Under the pieces are notes generated by a model. The model was not told where the DNA came from, made no database searches, and saw only the letters and a program-made list of their open reading frames with translations. Made by a program: the position numbers and the translations under genes. 64,000 nucleotides of DNA. Origin: a bacterium (GTDB lineage Bacteria; Vulcanimicrobiota; Vulcanimicrobiia; Vulcanimicrobiales; Vulcanimicrobiaceae). This document shows positions 24,572-32,412 of the stretch, piece by piece (the stretch's first letter is position 1; each line of letters starts with the position of its first letter). The stretch is from positions 62,001-126,000 of the forward strand of contig JAJYFL010000002.1 in NCBI GenBank assembly GCA_021790935.1, given 5' to 3'.

Positions 24572-24775
24572 GGAAGTGGTATCGGTTCCGGGGCGCCGGC
24601 TAGCCGCCGGCACCTCCGATCATCGTTATGCTAGATATCGTGCTACTGTCTGTACGAACGACGATCACCTCCTTCGTCCGGCCGTTTACCCTCCTTTATC
24701 TCTTATCTGAGGGAGCTTGCGGACACCGTATGGTCACTCCGGTTCGCGTGTCGGCAGGAATGCCCTGTCGGCCGG
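24572..24775 (-). other. 204-bp transcribed spacer with a perfect ribosome-binding sequence
   Basis: Between the alkyltransferase stop and the terminator, the minus strand has AAGGAGGTGATC (24674 to 24663), a 12-base perfect complement of the usual 16S rRNA 3' end, and another AAAGGAGGG about 25 nt upstream. A 22-codon frame (24668 to 24600, GTG start, ending GGAGG) begins inside the site, so spacing to its start codon is wrong for normal initiation. Flanking ACGAA/TTCGT could pair around the site. It may encode a leader peptide or be a regulatory or decoy ribosome site; neither is established. Confidence 0.35.
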
Positions 24776-25510
24776 TCAGCGGGAGTGGTAGCCTTCCATG
24801 CGGAGCAGGCGGGCCTTCATCTCGAGGCCATATCCGTAGTCGTGGAGCGCGCCGCTCGAGTCGACGACCCGGTGACATGGGAAGAGCAGCGGAAGCGGAT
24901 TGCGTGCCATGACCTGGCCGACGGCTCGCGCCGCTTTGGGATGCCCGATCTCGCGCGCCACCCAGGCGTAGGAGCGCACCTCGCCCGGCGGAATCTGCGC
25001 CGTCTTCTTGAGAGTCGCTTGTTCGAATGGAGTCAGGTCGCTGATGTCGACGAGGTGTTCGTCGACGTGCCACGTCTGGAAAAACTCCGCGATGAGCGAC
25101 TTGACCCAGGGCGGCGGATCGCCTTGCTCCACCGGGCGGCGGAGCCGGCGCCGGGCCTGCTCCAGAACCGCTGCGACCGGTTCGCCGCGGTCGATGCCGA
25201 CGAAGGCGATGCGCGACTGCTTGAAGCCGACGTAGACGCGCCCGATCGGCGTCTGCACCGCCGTCAGCGTGACGGCGGCACTCCGTACGTTATGGGTCAG
25301 CTGGGCTATGTGCGCAACGACTCTCTTCGCCAGGTCGCAAGAAGGCTCGGGTGCCGGTAAGCAGGAGAGGCAGTAGGCTACGCCTTCGTACTGTTCGTAG
25401 AGCTCTTGGCACGGGGGACAGGCATGCAGGTGGATTGCGACGGCCTCGTGGATCGACGGCGCCCCTTGGCGGACGTCGTCCCAGAGCGCGTCGACGTCAC
25501 GGCAGCGCAT
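24776..25510 (-). CDS. Anti-sigma zinc-finger domain fused to O6-alkylguanine-DNA alkyltransferase
   Basis: A 244-aa fusion. Residues 1-65 are a zinc anti-sigma (zf-HC2/ZAS) domain with C3 and H27-x3-C31-x2-C34, followed by the usual PxxDLAxRV helix. Residues about 80-244 are a complete Ogt/MGMT: the acceptor C212 in FPCHRVV, the Arg finger R195 in KAARAVG, N204, and the C-terminal EG. It should both hold the sigma factor and remove alkyl groups from O6-alkylguanine on to C212. It overlaps the sigma gene by 14 nt. Modification of C212 could release sigma, an Ada-like switch; that mechanism is inferred. Confidence 0.88.
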   Translation of the reverse strand: MRCRDVDALWDDVRQGAPSIHEAVAIHLHACPPCQELYEQYEGVAYCLSCLPAPEPSCDLAKRVVAHIAQLTHNVRSAAVTLTAVQTPIGRVYVGFKQSRIAFVGIDRGEPVAAVLEQARRRLRRPVEQGDPPPWVKSLIAEFFQTWHVDEHLVDISDLTPFEQATLKKTAQIPPGEVRSYAWVAREIGHPKAARAVGQVMARNPLPLLFPCHRVVDSSGALHDYGYGLEMKARLLRMEGYHSR

Positions 25511-26120
25511 GGATGGTTGCTCCTTGGGGCACGATTCGATCGATCTGTGGACCGAGTATCCGCCGCAGAACGCGCACGGCGCGGTGGACGTGCGACTTCA
25601 CCGTTCCGATCGGCTGGCCGAGGATCTCGGCGATCTCCGGATGGCTGCGCCCTTCGACGAACCGGAGCGTCGCCGCGGCGCGAAGGTGCATGGGCAGTTG
25701 CAGGAGCGCGCGTTCCACGAGCGCCATGTCGGCATTCTGCTCGACGATGCGCTCGGGCTGCGGCGGGCCGTCTTGCGAGGCGCGCAGCAATGCATCGGGA
25801 TCCGCCAGCGCATCGAGGGCCACGTGGGCGGGCCGCTTGCTGCGCAAGCGGTTGCGGGTCACGTTGAGCGTGATCGTGTAGAGCCACGGCTGCAAGCGCA
25901 GTTCGGCGCGCTGCTGAGGCGACATCTTGGCGAGCGCTCGATAGGCGCGGACGAATGCATCCTGGACGATCTCTTCGGCATCCTCCCGGTTTCCCGTCAT
26001 GCGCAGGGCGAAGCCGTACAGCCGGCGCTGGTACTCGTCGACGATCGTCTCGAAACGCTCGGTTCCCGTCGTGACCGGTTGCGCTTTGAGCGACTTCCTC
26101 GGCGCAGCCGCAGTTGGCAC
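25497..26120 (-). CDS. ECF-type RNA polymerase sigma factor
   Basis: A 207-aa ECF sigma factor: region 2 with DAEEIVQDAFVRAYRAL (about residues 45-62) and a region 4 helix-turn-helix (HPEIAEILGQPIGTVKSHVHRA). No extra C-terminal domain. GTG 26120 is preferred because GGGGGAG lies 6 nt before it; in-frame starts further upstream (ATG 26156, ATG 26219) lack good sites. The 3' end overlaps the anti-sigma/alkyltransferase gene, the standard layout of a sigma/anti-sigma pair. Its regulon probably includes this operon and responds to the fused partner. Confidence 0.9.
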   Translation of the reverse strand: MPTAAAPRKSLKAQPVTTGTERFETIVDEYQRRLYGFALRMTGNREDAEEIVQDAFVRAYRALAKMSPQQRAELRLQPWLYTITLNVTRNRLRSKRPAHVALDALADPDALLRASQDGPPQPERIVEQNADMALVERALLQLPMHLRAAATLRFVEGRSHPEIAEILGQPIGTVKSHVHRAVRVLRRILGPQIDRIVPQGATIHALP

Positions 26121-26165
26121 GATAAACTCCCCCAGGAGTGGTGCGAGGGCGCTCATACACGCGTC

Positions 26166-26194
26166 CCAACACCGCCTCGCCCTGGAAAGTTTCA
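26166..26194 (-). promoter_or_regulatory. Possible ECF-type promoter of the sigma operon
   Basis: On the minus strand TGAAAC (26194-26189) has the look of an ECF -35 element, with TTT after it, and TGTTGG lies 17 nt downstream. It stands 46 nt before the preferred GTG. The -10 match is weak, so this is only a candidate for autoregulation. Confidence 0.25.
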
Positions 26195-26355
26195 AACGGG
26201 CCCGGTGGCCACCTTCCATCGGCGAAGGTCCCGGCGCTGCCTCGGCGAACCTCGCTGCATGACGCCTGGGAAGATGTCATGAGAGACCGTTAGCCGTTCG
26301 ACGCGCAGCGCCGAGCGGTTTTTTGTTTGTCGCCGGAAGATGGGGAGTGAACGGT

Positions 26356-26748
26356 ATGGAAAACGCCATCGAGGCCAAAGAGGTTGCGTTTGACGGCTAC
26401 ACGATGTGCAGCTTTATTCCCGAGCTCGATTCCGCTCGAGCGATCCCACTCGTGCTCATCGGGTACCACCGCGGCGAGGATCCGTGGTTCGTTTGGCTGG
26501 TGCCGAAAGAGGGCCTCAGCCCGCAAGGCCTGACCGGCGACCCCTATTATGCGAAAGTGCTGCGCGATCCGCACGCGTACTTCGTCAAGAAGCTTAACAA
26601 ATACGTGGAGGAGTCCGGCAGCGTCAAGCGCGGTATCGAACGATTGGTCGATTGCCACCAGAACCATCTGGCTTTTACGCCGCTGGTTTCGTTGACGGAG
26701 GTTCCGTTCGCGCATCCGATGGCGGTCGAACTCATCGCCGCGTCGTAG
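26356..26748 (+). CDS. Hypothetical protein
   Basis: A 130-aa acidic soluble protein of no family I recognise. It begins MENAIEAKEVAFDGYTM and has a hydrophobic strand (IPLVLIGYHRG) and a central amphipathic helix (YFVKKLNKYVEE). GGGGAG lies about 8 nt before the ATG. It diverges from the sigma factor gene across 235 bp and converges with the next gene, overlapping its 3' end by 17 bp. Confidence 0.6.
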   Translation: MENAIEAKEVAFDGYTMCSFIPELDSARAIPLVLIGYHRGEDPWFVWLVPKEGLSPQGLTGDPYYAKVLRDPHAYFVKKLNKYVEESGSVKRGIERLVDCHQNHLAFTPLVSLTEVPFAHPMAVELIAAS

Positions 26749-27427
26749 CGTTCTGCGCGTGGATGCGCCGCGCGTACACGATTTTGACGGGCGTGGTGAC
26801 GGCGCGATCCTCGAACGTGCCGGCGATCGTCATCCGTTCGTTCAGCGCGAGCAGCAGCGTACCGTGGATGTCGTAGTACGCCGTGCCCCGCATGTGCATG
26901 GCACCGCTCATCGCGATCCCCACGCGGTTGGGTAGAGGGCCTGCCATCGGGCCCGTTGCGTCGAACTTCACGGCGACGACCAGCTGCGAGCCGATGCGTC
27001 CGATCGGCCCGCGCTCGAGGTATCCGTGGAGCGTTCCGCCGGCCAGCGGAGCCGGGAAGGAAAACGGGGCCCGGCCACGGAGGCGCAGGATCTCGCGCAG
27101 CGTCTGGGCGCCGAGCTCGACCGCGAACGGCTGGTTGAGAATGGTGAGGTAGTCCGGGTCGAGGTCGGCACGGTCGGCCAGCTCGCCATTGGGAAGCAAG
27201 TCTTGAGCGAAAGAGGCCTGCGAGGGAGCCGAGCCCGAGCGGCCGGTGGCGACGTAGCGGACGGTTGCAAAGAAATGCGTCGAAGAGCCCGCGTGCGATA
27301 TTGCGAGCGTCTGGGTACCGGTGTACGTAACGGTCTCGGGTGCCTGGTGCCGGCCGATCCGATAGCAGTCCAGCCCCGTGACGGTGTACTGCTGGCGCTG
27401 TGCGGCGGCCGAGGCGCCGGCCGACAA
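26732..27427 (-). CDS. Probable exported protein, function unknown
   Basis: At least 231 aa. Upstream of the first usable TTG the frame stays open and encodes a convincing signal peptide core (IRLPRIASIALCVALALSAG), so the true start is probably near 27475. No ATG, GTG or TTG is available there: the frame offers only ATA or CTG. The mature part is beta-rich (TVTGLDCYRIGRH, IVYARRIHA) without a known domain; its repeated GTxxL and VRYVATG-like strands suggest a lipocalin- or barrel-like fold, which is a guess. The 3' end overlaps the convergent neighbour by 17 bp. Confidence 0.55.
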   Translation of the reverse strand: MSAGASAAAQRQQYTVTGLDCYRIGRHQAPETVTYTGTQTLAISHAGSSTHFFATVRYVATGRSGSAPSQASFAQDLLPNGELADRADLDPDYLTILNQPFAVELGAQTLREILRLRGRAPFSFPAPLAGGTLHGYLERGPIGRIGSQLVVAVKFDATGPMAGPLPNRVGIAMSGAMHMRGTAYYDIHGTLLLALNERMTIAGTFEDRAVTTPVKIVYARRIHAQNATTRR

Positions 27428-27566
27428 GGCCAGCGCTACGCACAGAGCGATGCTTGCAATGCGGGGCAGTCGTATGGTTGTCGCTCGCTTTCTATCCGTA
27501 CGGCGCAGATTCTCGCATATGAATTCGACGTATAACGGGTTGCATCATCGTTACGCCGCGCATTCG

Positions 27567-28376
27567 TCAACGCATCGTTTCGCGCTCGCGCGCGACGCAG
27601 TACAGGTAGATGGTAGTCGTCCAAGCGGCGACGGGAGCCGCGGCCAGAGTGAAGACGGCGGCGCTCGTCCAATAGTCGACGAGACCCGCCGGGCTCGCTT
27701 TCGTGGCTGCGTCGATCTCCAGTACGACCAACGCGAGCGCGAGTTGGGCCGCCAGCAGAACCATCACGCGCGGAAGATTCTGCCACGACAGCAGCGTGCT
27801 GCGCGCGAATGCCAGCGGTACCAGCGTCAGCGCCGGGCGGTCCGGTTCGACGCATGCATAGACGTCGGCAAAGAAGAGCGTAGCGAGGAATGCCAGCGCC
27901 AGCGCGTCCAGGAGCAGCATGCCAAAGCCTGCGCCGCTTGCGGCCCCTCCCGCCCCGGCGGGCCACAGCAGCGAGATGATCGAGTCGATCGCGATGACGG
28001 CCCACAAGCGTTCGAGCACTCGCTCCCAGCGCGCGGGCCAGCCGGGCTCGTCCGGCCCGTTGCCGAGAGCGCTGTCGGCTGCAACATTGACGTTGGTGAT
28101 CGCGACGATGACCGGACCGACGAGCAGGGTGGTTACTGCGTCGGCGACCACCGCGTGCAACGCATAGTGTACGGCGGTTTGGATCGCGAGCGCCGCTGCG
28201 CTTACGGCCGCGTATAGCGGCCAGCGACGAACGAGAAGGCGCCCCGCGCGGGCGGCGAGGGCGAGGTTCGAAGGCGGCGGAGTCGAGGGCTCAGCGTTTG
28301 GGGAGTGCTGGTTCAGGATGGCGTACCGCAGCGCGAGACGTGTGGGGAAGATAGAAGCGAACCTGCGCGACGGCAT
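27567..28376 (-). CDS. Multi-pass membrane protein, function unknown
   Basis: About five membrane helices are visible (AAVSAAALAIQTAVHYAL, VTTLLVGPVIVAI, FGMLLLDALALAFLATLFF, MVLLAAQLALALVV, SAAVFTLAAAPVAAW). The end is a short charged tail ARERETMR. I recognise no family. ATG 28376 is the first standard start, but it overlaps the upstream small gene by 86 bp; two CTG codons nearer that gene's stop are alternatives. It is probably co-transcribed with the small upstream gene. Confidence 0.6.
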   Translation of the reverse strand: MPSRRFASIFPTRLALRYAILNQHSPNAEPSTPPPSNLALAARAGRLLVRRWPLYAAVSAAALAIQTAVHYALHAVVADAVTTLLVGPVIVAITNVNVAADSALGNGPDEPGWPARWERVLERLWAVIAIDSIISLLWPAGAGGAASGAGFGMLLLDALALAFLATLFFADVYACVEPDRPALTLVPLAFARSTLLSWQNLPRVMVLLAAQLALALVVLEIDAATKASPAGLVDYWTSAAVFTLAAAPVAAWTTTIYLYCVARERETMR

Positions 28377-28629
28377 CGCAGACGACGACGGCCTCGGGGT
28401 CTCGGACGCGTCGCCCGTCGATATGGACGGCGTATCGGCCGCCGGAGAGGCCGTCGAGCGTCGCACGGAGGCTGCGCTGGAAGATCTCGCGTGGGGCGCG
28501 CGCGCCGATCGCTTCGCGGACGGCCAGCGCGACCACGTGCCGCACGCGCAGCGGCGTGCCGCAGGCAAAGACTGCCGACCCCGTGCGTGTGACGGCGTGA
28601 AGATCGAGGGGCACCCTGACGCATATCAC
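28291..28629 (-). CDS. Hypothetical protein
   Basis: A 112-aa soluble protein starting MICVRVPLDLHAV. It has a plausible mixed alpha/beta composition (CGTPLRVRHVVALAVREAIGA, GGRYAVHIDGRRV) and no domain I can name. It is probably real because codon use is even along its length and it is followed by the membrane protein gene. It diverges from the next plus-strand gene. Confidence 0.5.
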   Translation of the reverse strand: MICVRVPLDLHAVTRTGSAVFACGTPLRVRHVVALAVREAIGARAPREIFQRSLRATLDGLSGGRYAVHIDGRRVRDPEAVVVCDAVAQVRFYLPHTSRAAVRHPEPALPKR

Positions 28630-28758
28630 GACCCGAGAGTTTTGGGCGAATTTCGAGGAGCCGCCTGCTGCCGGGGAGTAACGACCTTGCGAATGCCCGT
28701 ATTTGGGAAGTCGTGCCGGACCGATATCGTTGAGGCGGCGGAGAGATTCATCGCAAAA

Positions 28759-29088
28759 ATGGACGAACGCGCGTTAGCCCGAGCGTTGGCGCAGAGCGAA
28801 CCCACGCTGCCGCCCGATAGCCGTGCGGCGCTGCTCGAAGCGATTTTCGACGCCTTTCGCCGGCGCGGCGAATCGTCCGAAGATGCGGTCGAGGCCGCCG
28901 GGACGACGCTCGATGGTATCGACCGCGGCGAGGCGCCTGCGATAGCGGCGTTGCTGCGCTATGCCGGAGATAATCCCGGGTTGCTGCGCGAAGCGACGGT
29001 CGCGCTCGTCGAACGGGAGCCGGATCTCATCGCGCGCTTGCCTCGGGATGTGATCGACGGCATCTCCCGGCGGCTGCGCGAGCCATGA
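28759..29088 (+). CDS. Small helical protein, function unknown
   Basis: A 109-aa acidic, helix-rich protein (MDERALARALAQSEP...). Its stop overlaps the next ATG as ATGA, so it is translationally coupled to the tethered Pro-rich protein. An upstream in-frame ATG at 28692 would add 22 residues; the shorter form starts at the conserved-looking helix. No domain recognised. Confidence 0.5.
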   Translation: MDERALARALAQSEPTLPPDSRAALLEAIFDAFRRRGESSEDAVEAAGTTLDGIDRGEAPAIAALLRYAGDNPGLLREATVALVEREPDLIARLPRDVIDGISRRLREP

Positions 29089-29876
29089 GCGATAGGCCAA
29101 GGCGGCGCCGACGCAGCGGTTTCGATCCCGCGCCGGGACGCGGTTCGGGGGGTGGAGAGTTCCCGTTGATTCCGGCCGTCATCATCGTCGTGCTCGTCGG
29201 TCTGTTTTTTGGCGGCGCGCTCGCGCACTTTCTCGGGCGGGCATCGACTCGCGGCAGCGCCCTGCCGACCGTCGAACCGACCTCGGCTGCGACCGCTGCC
29301 GGGCCGCCGTCGCCGCTTCCGGCGCCGCGCCCCGCTCCGCGCCCTACCGCCACCGCCACCTCGCATCCCACGCCGCATCCGACGCCGCATCCAACGGCAA
29401 GCAGCACCAGCAGCCCAAGGCCCTCCGCGTCGCCGAGCCCCCTGCCGAGCCCGTTGCCGAGCGCACGCCCGAGTCCCGTACCTACGCGCAAGCACGTGAA
29501 CGCGCGGGCGACCAAGCCTCCAAGCCCGGCTCCGGTTCCCAAGCGGACGATCGCGCCCGAGCCGCGCACCGTGCCCCGTTCGGCATCGACGACCGCGCCG
29601 GCGAGCCTCGGCCCGGCCGAGCGGCTCGTCGAGCGTTATATCGATGCTCTAAAACGCGGCGACACGGGGGCCGCCGCAGCGATGTTGGCCAGCGGCTCGC
29701 CGACCGAGTCCGCATTTATCGGTTCCAGCACGCGCATCCAAAGCCTGAGCCAGCGCCGAAACGCCGACGGGAGCTATAAGGTCGATGCGGATCTCGCGAC
29801 ATCGAAGGGCGAGTACTTCATCACCTTCACCGTCTCGGGCGGCATCATCACGGCAAAGACCGCGATCAAGCCTTGA
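29085..29876 (+). CDS. Membrane-tethered protein with Pro/Thr/Ser-rich stalk
   Basis: A 263-aa protein. Residues about 1-26 are basic and cytoplasmic, followed by one hydrophobic helix (LIPAVIIVVLVGLFFGGAL). A long Pro/Ser/Thr/Arg-rich stalk follows (repeats of PTPHP and PSPLP) to about residue 175, then a compact C-terminal domain of about 80 residues (ERLVERYIDALKRGDT...ITAKTAIKP) that resembles NTF2/lumazine-like folds. It probably presents this domain outside the membrane. ATGA-coupled to the upstream small gene. Confidence 0.6.
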   Translation: MSDRPRRRRRSGFDPAPGRGSGGGEFPLIPAVIIVVLVGLFFGGALAHFLGRASTRGSALPTVEPTSAATAAGPPSPLPAPRPAPRPTATATSHPTPHPTPHPTASSTSSPRPSASPSPLPSPLPSARPSPVPTRKHVNARATKPPSPAPVPKRTIAPEPRTVPRSASTTAPASLGPAERLVERYIDALKRGDTGAAAAMLASGSPTESAFIGSSTRIQSLSQRRNADGSYKVDADLATSKGEYFITFTVSGGIITAKTAIKP

Positions 29877-30079
29877 TATGGGCCGCACCCGCGGCGTCCT
29901 CAACGCCGCGCACATCTCCGCCGAGGAGTAGCGCTACTGGCCCGACAGCGTGAGAACGTGCCACATTGCGCGCTCTACTTCAGATCTGCGAGCCTCCGAC
30001 CAATACGCTCAGGCAGCAAACGACAATCGGCCGCACCTTATACATGCCTACATCCACACAAGCGCTAGGCGTCGGCGGG
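29877..30079. other. 203-bp convergent spacer
   Basis: A GC hairpin (CGCGGCGT / ACGCCGCG, 29890-29910, loop CCTCA) sits 13 bp after the stalk-protein stop and could end that transcript, though no T tract follows. Composition then drops toward AT as the spacer meets the barstar-like gene. Nothing else is recognisable. Confidence 0.4.
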
Positions 30080-30610
30080 TTATACATGCGGAATCGTAAC
30101 ATAGATTTCATGCTCGCGCAGAAGTGCGGCTAGTGCCGGCAGCTCTTCTGGAATCGAATGAAAGACAATAGAAAGCCTCGCGTCAACCCGAGGCGGGGAG
30201 TCTAGCGTCAACGCATCTTGGTGGCGCCCATCGACAAAGCGCTGGGGCGCAACACGCATAATCTCGAAGAATGATGAGCGCGCTTCTGGCTCACGGCAGA
30301 GCACTCGGGAGGTATGGGTTTGATAGAGCGTTATGCGCTCCGCTGATGCAAAAATCGGCCAGTCGAGATCTATGACGCACTCGTGGAAGGAATCCCAACC
30401 AGCCCCTATTGCGTACGAAGGAAACTGCAATGCCGCCGCCCACTCCTGATATAATGACGAAACGGTCCCGCAGCGCTCCCCGCGCATTATCCGGAGCACG
30501 CGCTCGCATGAGTTGAGAGCCGGATCGTAATAGGGACCGTCGCAGCCCTCGGCGGCGTAAACGAATATATTATCAGCGCTCGTGAGGAGAAACTGACTCT
30601 CAGCCTGCAT
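30080..30610 (-). CDS. Barstar-family (RNase inhibitor-like) protein
   Basis: A 176-aa protein. Its central part (ALQFPSYAIGAGWDSFHECVID) matches the barstar signature for inhibitors of secreted barnase-type RNases, here in a longer chain with N- and C-terminal additions. ATG 30610 has GGAGG six nt upstream. No nuclease toxin gene is next to it, so it may be an orphan immunity gene. Codon use and local base composition are visibly more AT-rich than in neighbouring genes, a sign of transfer. Confidence 0.75.
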   Translation of the reverse strand: MQAESQFLLTSADNIFVYAAEGCDGPYYDPALNSCERVLRIMRGERCGTVSSLYQEWAAALQFPSYAIGAGWDSFHECVIDLDWPIFASAERITLYQTHTSRVLCREPEARSSFFEIMRVAPQRFVDGRHQDALTLDSPPRVDARLSIVFHSIPEELPALAALLREHEIYVTIPHV

Positions 30611-30717
30611 TCCGCGCCTCCGGACTTTCAAGTAATAGCAGATTCATTTCTCGAAATTTCGTCCATGTGGCCTAAGTAGCGACATCGTAAGCGTACTCCG
30701 CTGCCGCACATCTCTGG

Positions 30718-31434
30718 TCACACGCTAAGTTCTACGTGATAGCCGGGCGCGCCGTACACTTTACGGCCCTGGCTATCCCACGCCGCTAAGATCACGTGGC
30801 CGTGCGGAGAGTAATCTACCGTTCCCCGGCTGATGCTGCCGAGAGCGCGTATCACAGCGGTGCCGTTGAGGAGGAACGCGCGGTCGGCCAGCCGCAACGT
30901 AACGCCGCTCGAAAACGGAATCGCCACGATCTGCATGGGGCCTGTCGTTCGCAGGTAGTGTGCGGCGCGCAGGTCGCGCTTCACCGGCAGTCGCATCGCG
31001 AGCCACGAGATTCCGGCAACGATCGCGGCGGTCACCACCCCGAGGCCCCCGAAGACGCCTAACATTACAGTACCCTCTCCCGGAGCCGCATTCAATAGGT
31101 CGATCAGCGCGCCGATCACGGCGAAAACGACGATGAAACCACCGGCGACGTACAGCACGCGTCGCCAATCCCGTGCGTTCTGCTGCGCTAAGGCCATCGC
31201 TATCCCTGGGAACATCGGCATCTCTACCGTCGCCGGCTCCGCGCTTGTGCCGGCCGGTACCTGTACTTGTACGATCGCTCTTCCAGACTTGACGAAGCTC
31301 CATCCCATGGCGCCGAGAAAGACCGAGATGAAGAACGGCAGTACGCCAACATGTCCGCCGCCGATTTCGGCCATGACGAACAAGATAAGGAAGAGCGAGC
31401 TCGCAATCAGTATGACGTATCCCGCGATGCGCAT
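30718..31434 (-). CDS. Membrane protein, function unknown
   Basis: A 238-aa protein with about four membrane helices (GYVILIASSLFLILFVM, FFISVFLGAMGWSF, VLYVAGGFIVVFAVIGAL, MLGVFGGLGVVTAAIV). A soluble C-terminal part follows with beta-strand character (LRLADRAFLLNGTAVIRA...YGAPGYHVEL). No family recognised. It lies in the lower-GC segment, 3 bp after the end of the lipoprotein gene upstream of it. Confidence 0.6.
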   Translation of the reverse strand: MRIAGYVILIASSLFLILFVMAEIGGGHVGVLPFFISVFLGAMGWSFVKSGRAIVQVQVPAGTSAEPATVEMPMFPGIAMALAQQNARDWRRVLYVAGGFIVVFAVIGALIDLLNAAPGEGTVMLGVFGGLGVVTAAIVAGISWLAMRLPVKRDLRAAHYLRTTGPMQIVAIPFSSGVTLRLADRAFLLNGTAVIRALGSISRGTVDYSPHGHVILAAWDSQGRKVYGAPGYHVELSV

Positions 31435-31437
31435 CTC

Positions 31438-32412
31438 TCAGTTCTCCCAGGTGATGTCCGTTATGTACGGTGGGGTTTGGGCAGTGCGTGAATCGGCGTT
31501 CAGATCGGCGTATAACTCTTCGTATCCACGTTGCGGTGAGTTCGTACCGTTTCCACAGGCGCACGCCGCGTACTGCGTCATGGGGCCAGAGAATCGGATC
31601 GCCTTTCCGTACTTGAGATAGCCGTAGAGACTGATATTGTACCACTGTGCGGCCATAATGCCGCCGGTGTCATAGATCTCAGGCATCGGCGCGCTGGGTC
31701 CGCTGCCGAATGCCACGTAGTATTCATCGTCTTGCGTCCAGCCGTTCGCGCACGAGCCGCCTTGACCGGTTGGGCAGTTGTCGGCCGATCCATAGTCAAC
31801 GAGCGATGCAGTAGCGTTCTGATGGTAGCCGTCAACCCAGTTGCGCGCGTACTGCGCAAGGCCCCAGCCCGGCTCGATATCGTCGGCTCCATATACGGTT
31901 TCGTACGCCGCCGCGCCCTGATTTTCAACGTACGTTACGAGCGTATCGATCATCCCGGCCCAGGCTGCGCCATGCTGCGACGTTACCGTCCCTTGTGCTT
32001 GGTTGTCGCTGCCCGGGTAGTTGCTCGTCCCGACGGCGAGCGCCAACGCCTCCGAACCTACGCGGCATGCGGAGAAACCGCCGAGATACGATTGTGCCGC
32101 CGAGGTGATTGCCGCAATCGAGGCAAACGGATTGTTTGCGGCAAACGTGTGCGAGCCGTATTGGCCGCTCGTGGCGTCGTAGGCCGGCATACCGAAATCG
32201 AGCACGACGAGCGCGTTTGCATCTTCTTTACCTTGAGTACAGCCCTCGTCGTAGAGCGTCGTCGGGTCCGCCGTCGCCATGTAGCGCGATACGCTGACTG
32301 CCGGCACCGTGACGGGAGGGCTGGTTGGGCGCGGCAGCGGTGAAACGCCTCCACCACCGCCGCCGCAAGCAGTGAGTGCGGCAACGAGCAGGACGGAGAA
32401 CCACGCTCTCAA
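31438..32412 (-). CDS. Lipoprotein, function unknown
   Basis: A 324-aa lipoprotein with signal MRAWFSVLLVAALTAC (lipobox LTA-C16) followed by a glycine run. The mature part has many aromatic residues and eight or so cysteines, some paired close together (CTQGKED, ACACGNG), typical of an extracellular carbohydrate-binding or hydrolase fold. I name no family. The TTG at 32412 directly begins the signal peptide; the longer frame upstream lacks a plausible N-terminus. It belongs to the lower-GC segment. Confidence 0.6.
   Translation of the reverse strand: MRAWFSVLLVAALTACGGGGGGVSPLPRPTSPPVTVPAVSVSRYMATADPTTLYDEGCTQGKEDANALVVLDFGMPAYDATSGQYGSHTFAANNPFASIAAITSAAQSYLGGFSACRVGSEALALAVGTSNYPGSDNQAQGTVTSQHGAAWAGMIDTLVTYVENQGAAAYETVYGADDIEPGWGLAQYARNWVDGYHQNATASLVDYGSADNCPTGQGGSCANGWTQDDEYYVAFGSGPSAPMPEIYDTGGIMAAQWYNISLYGYLKYGKAIRFSGPMTQYAACACGNGTNSPQRGYEELYADLNADSRTAQTPPYITDITWEN

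Noticed and set aside
24663-24674. GATCACCTCCTT on the plus strand, like the 3' end of 16S rRNA
   Set aside because: No other 16S sequence surrounds it; it is better read as a ribosome site on the minus strand.
26294-26324. Imperfect stem followed by six T on the plus strand
   Set aside because: No plus-strand gene ends upstream, and the stem has a mismatch, so I do not call a terminator.
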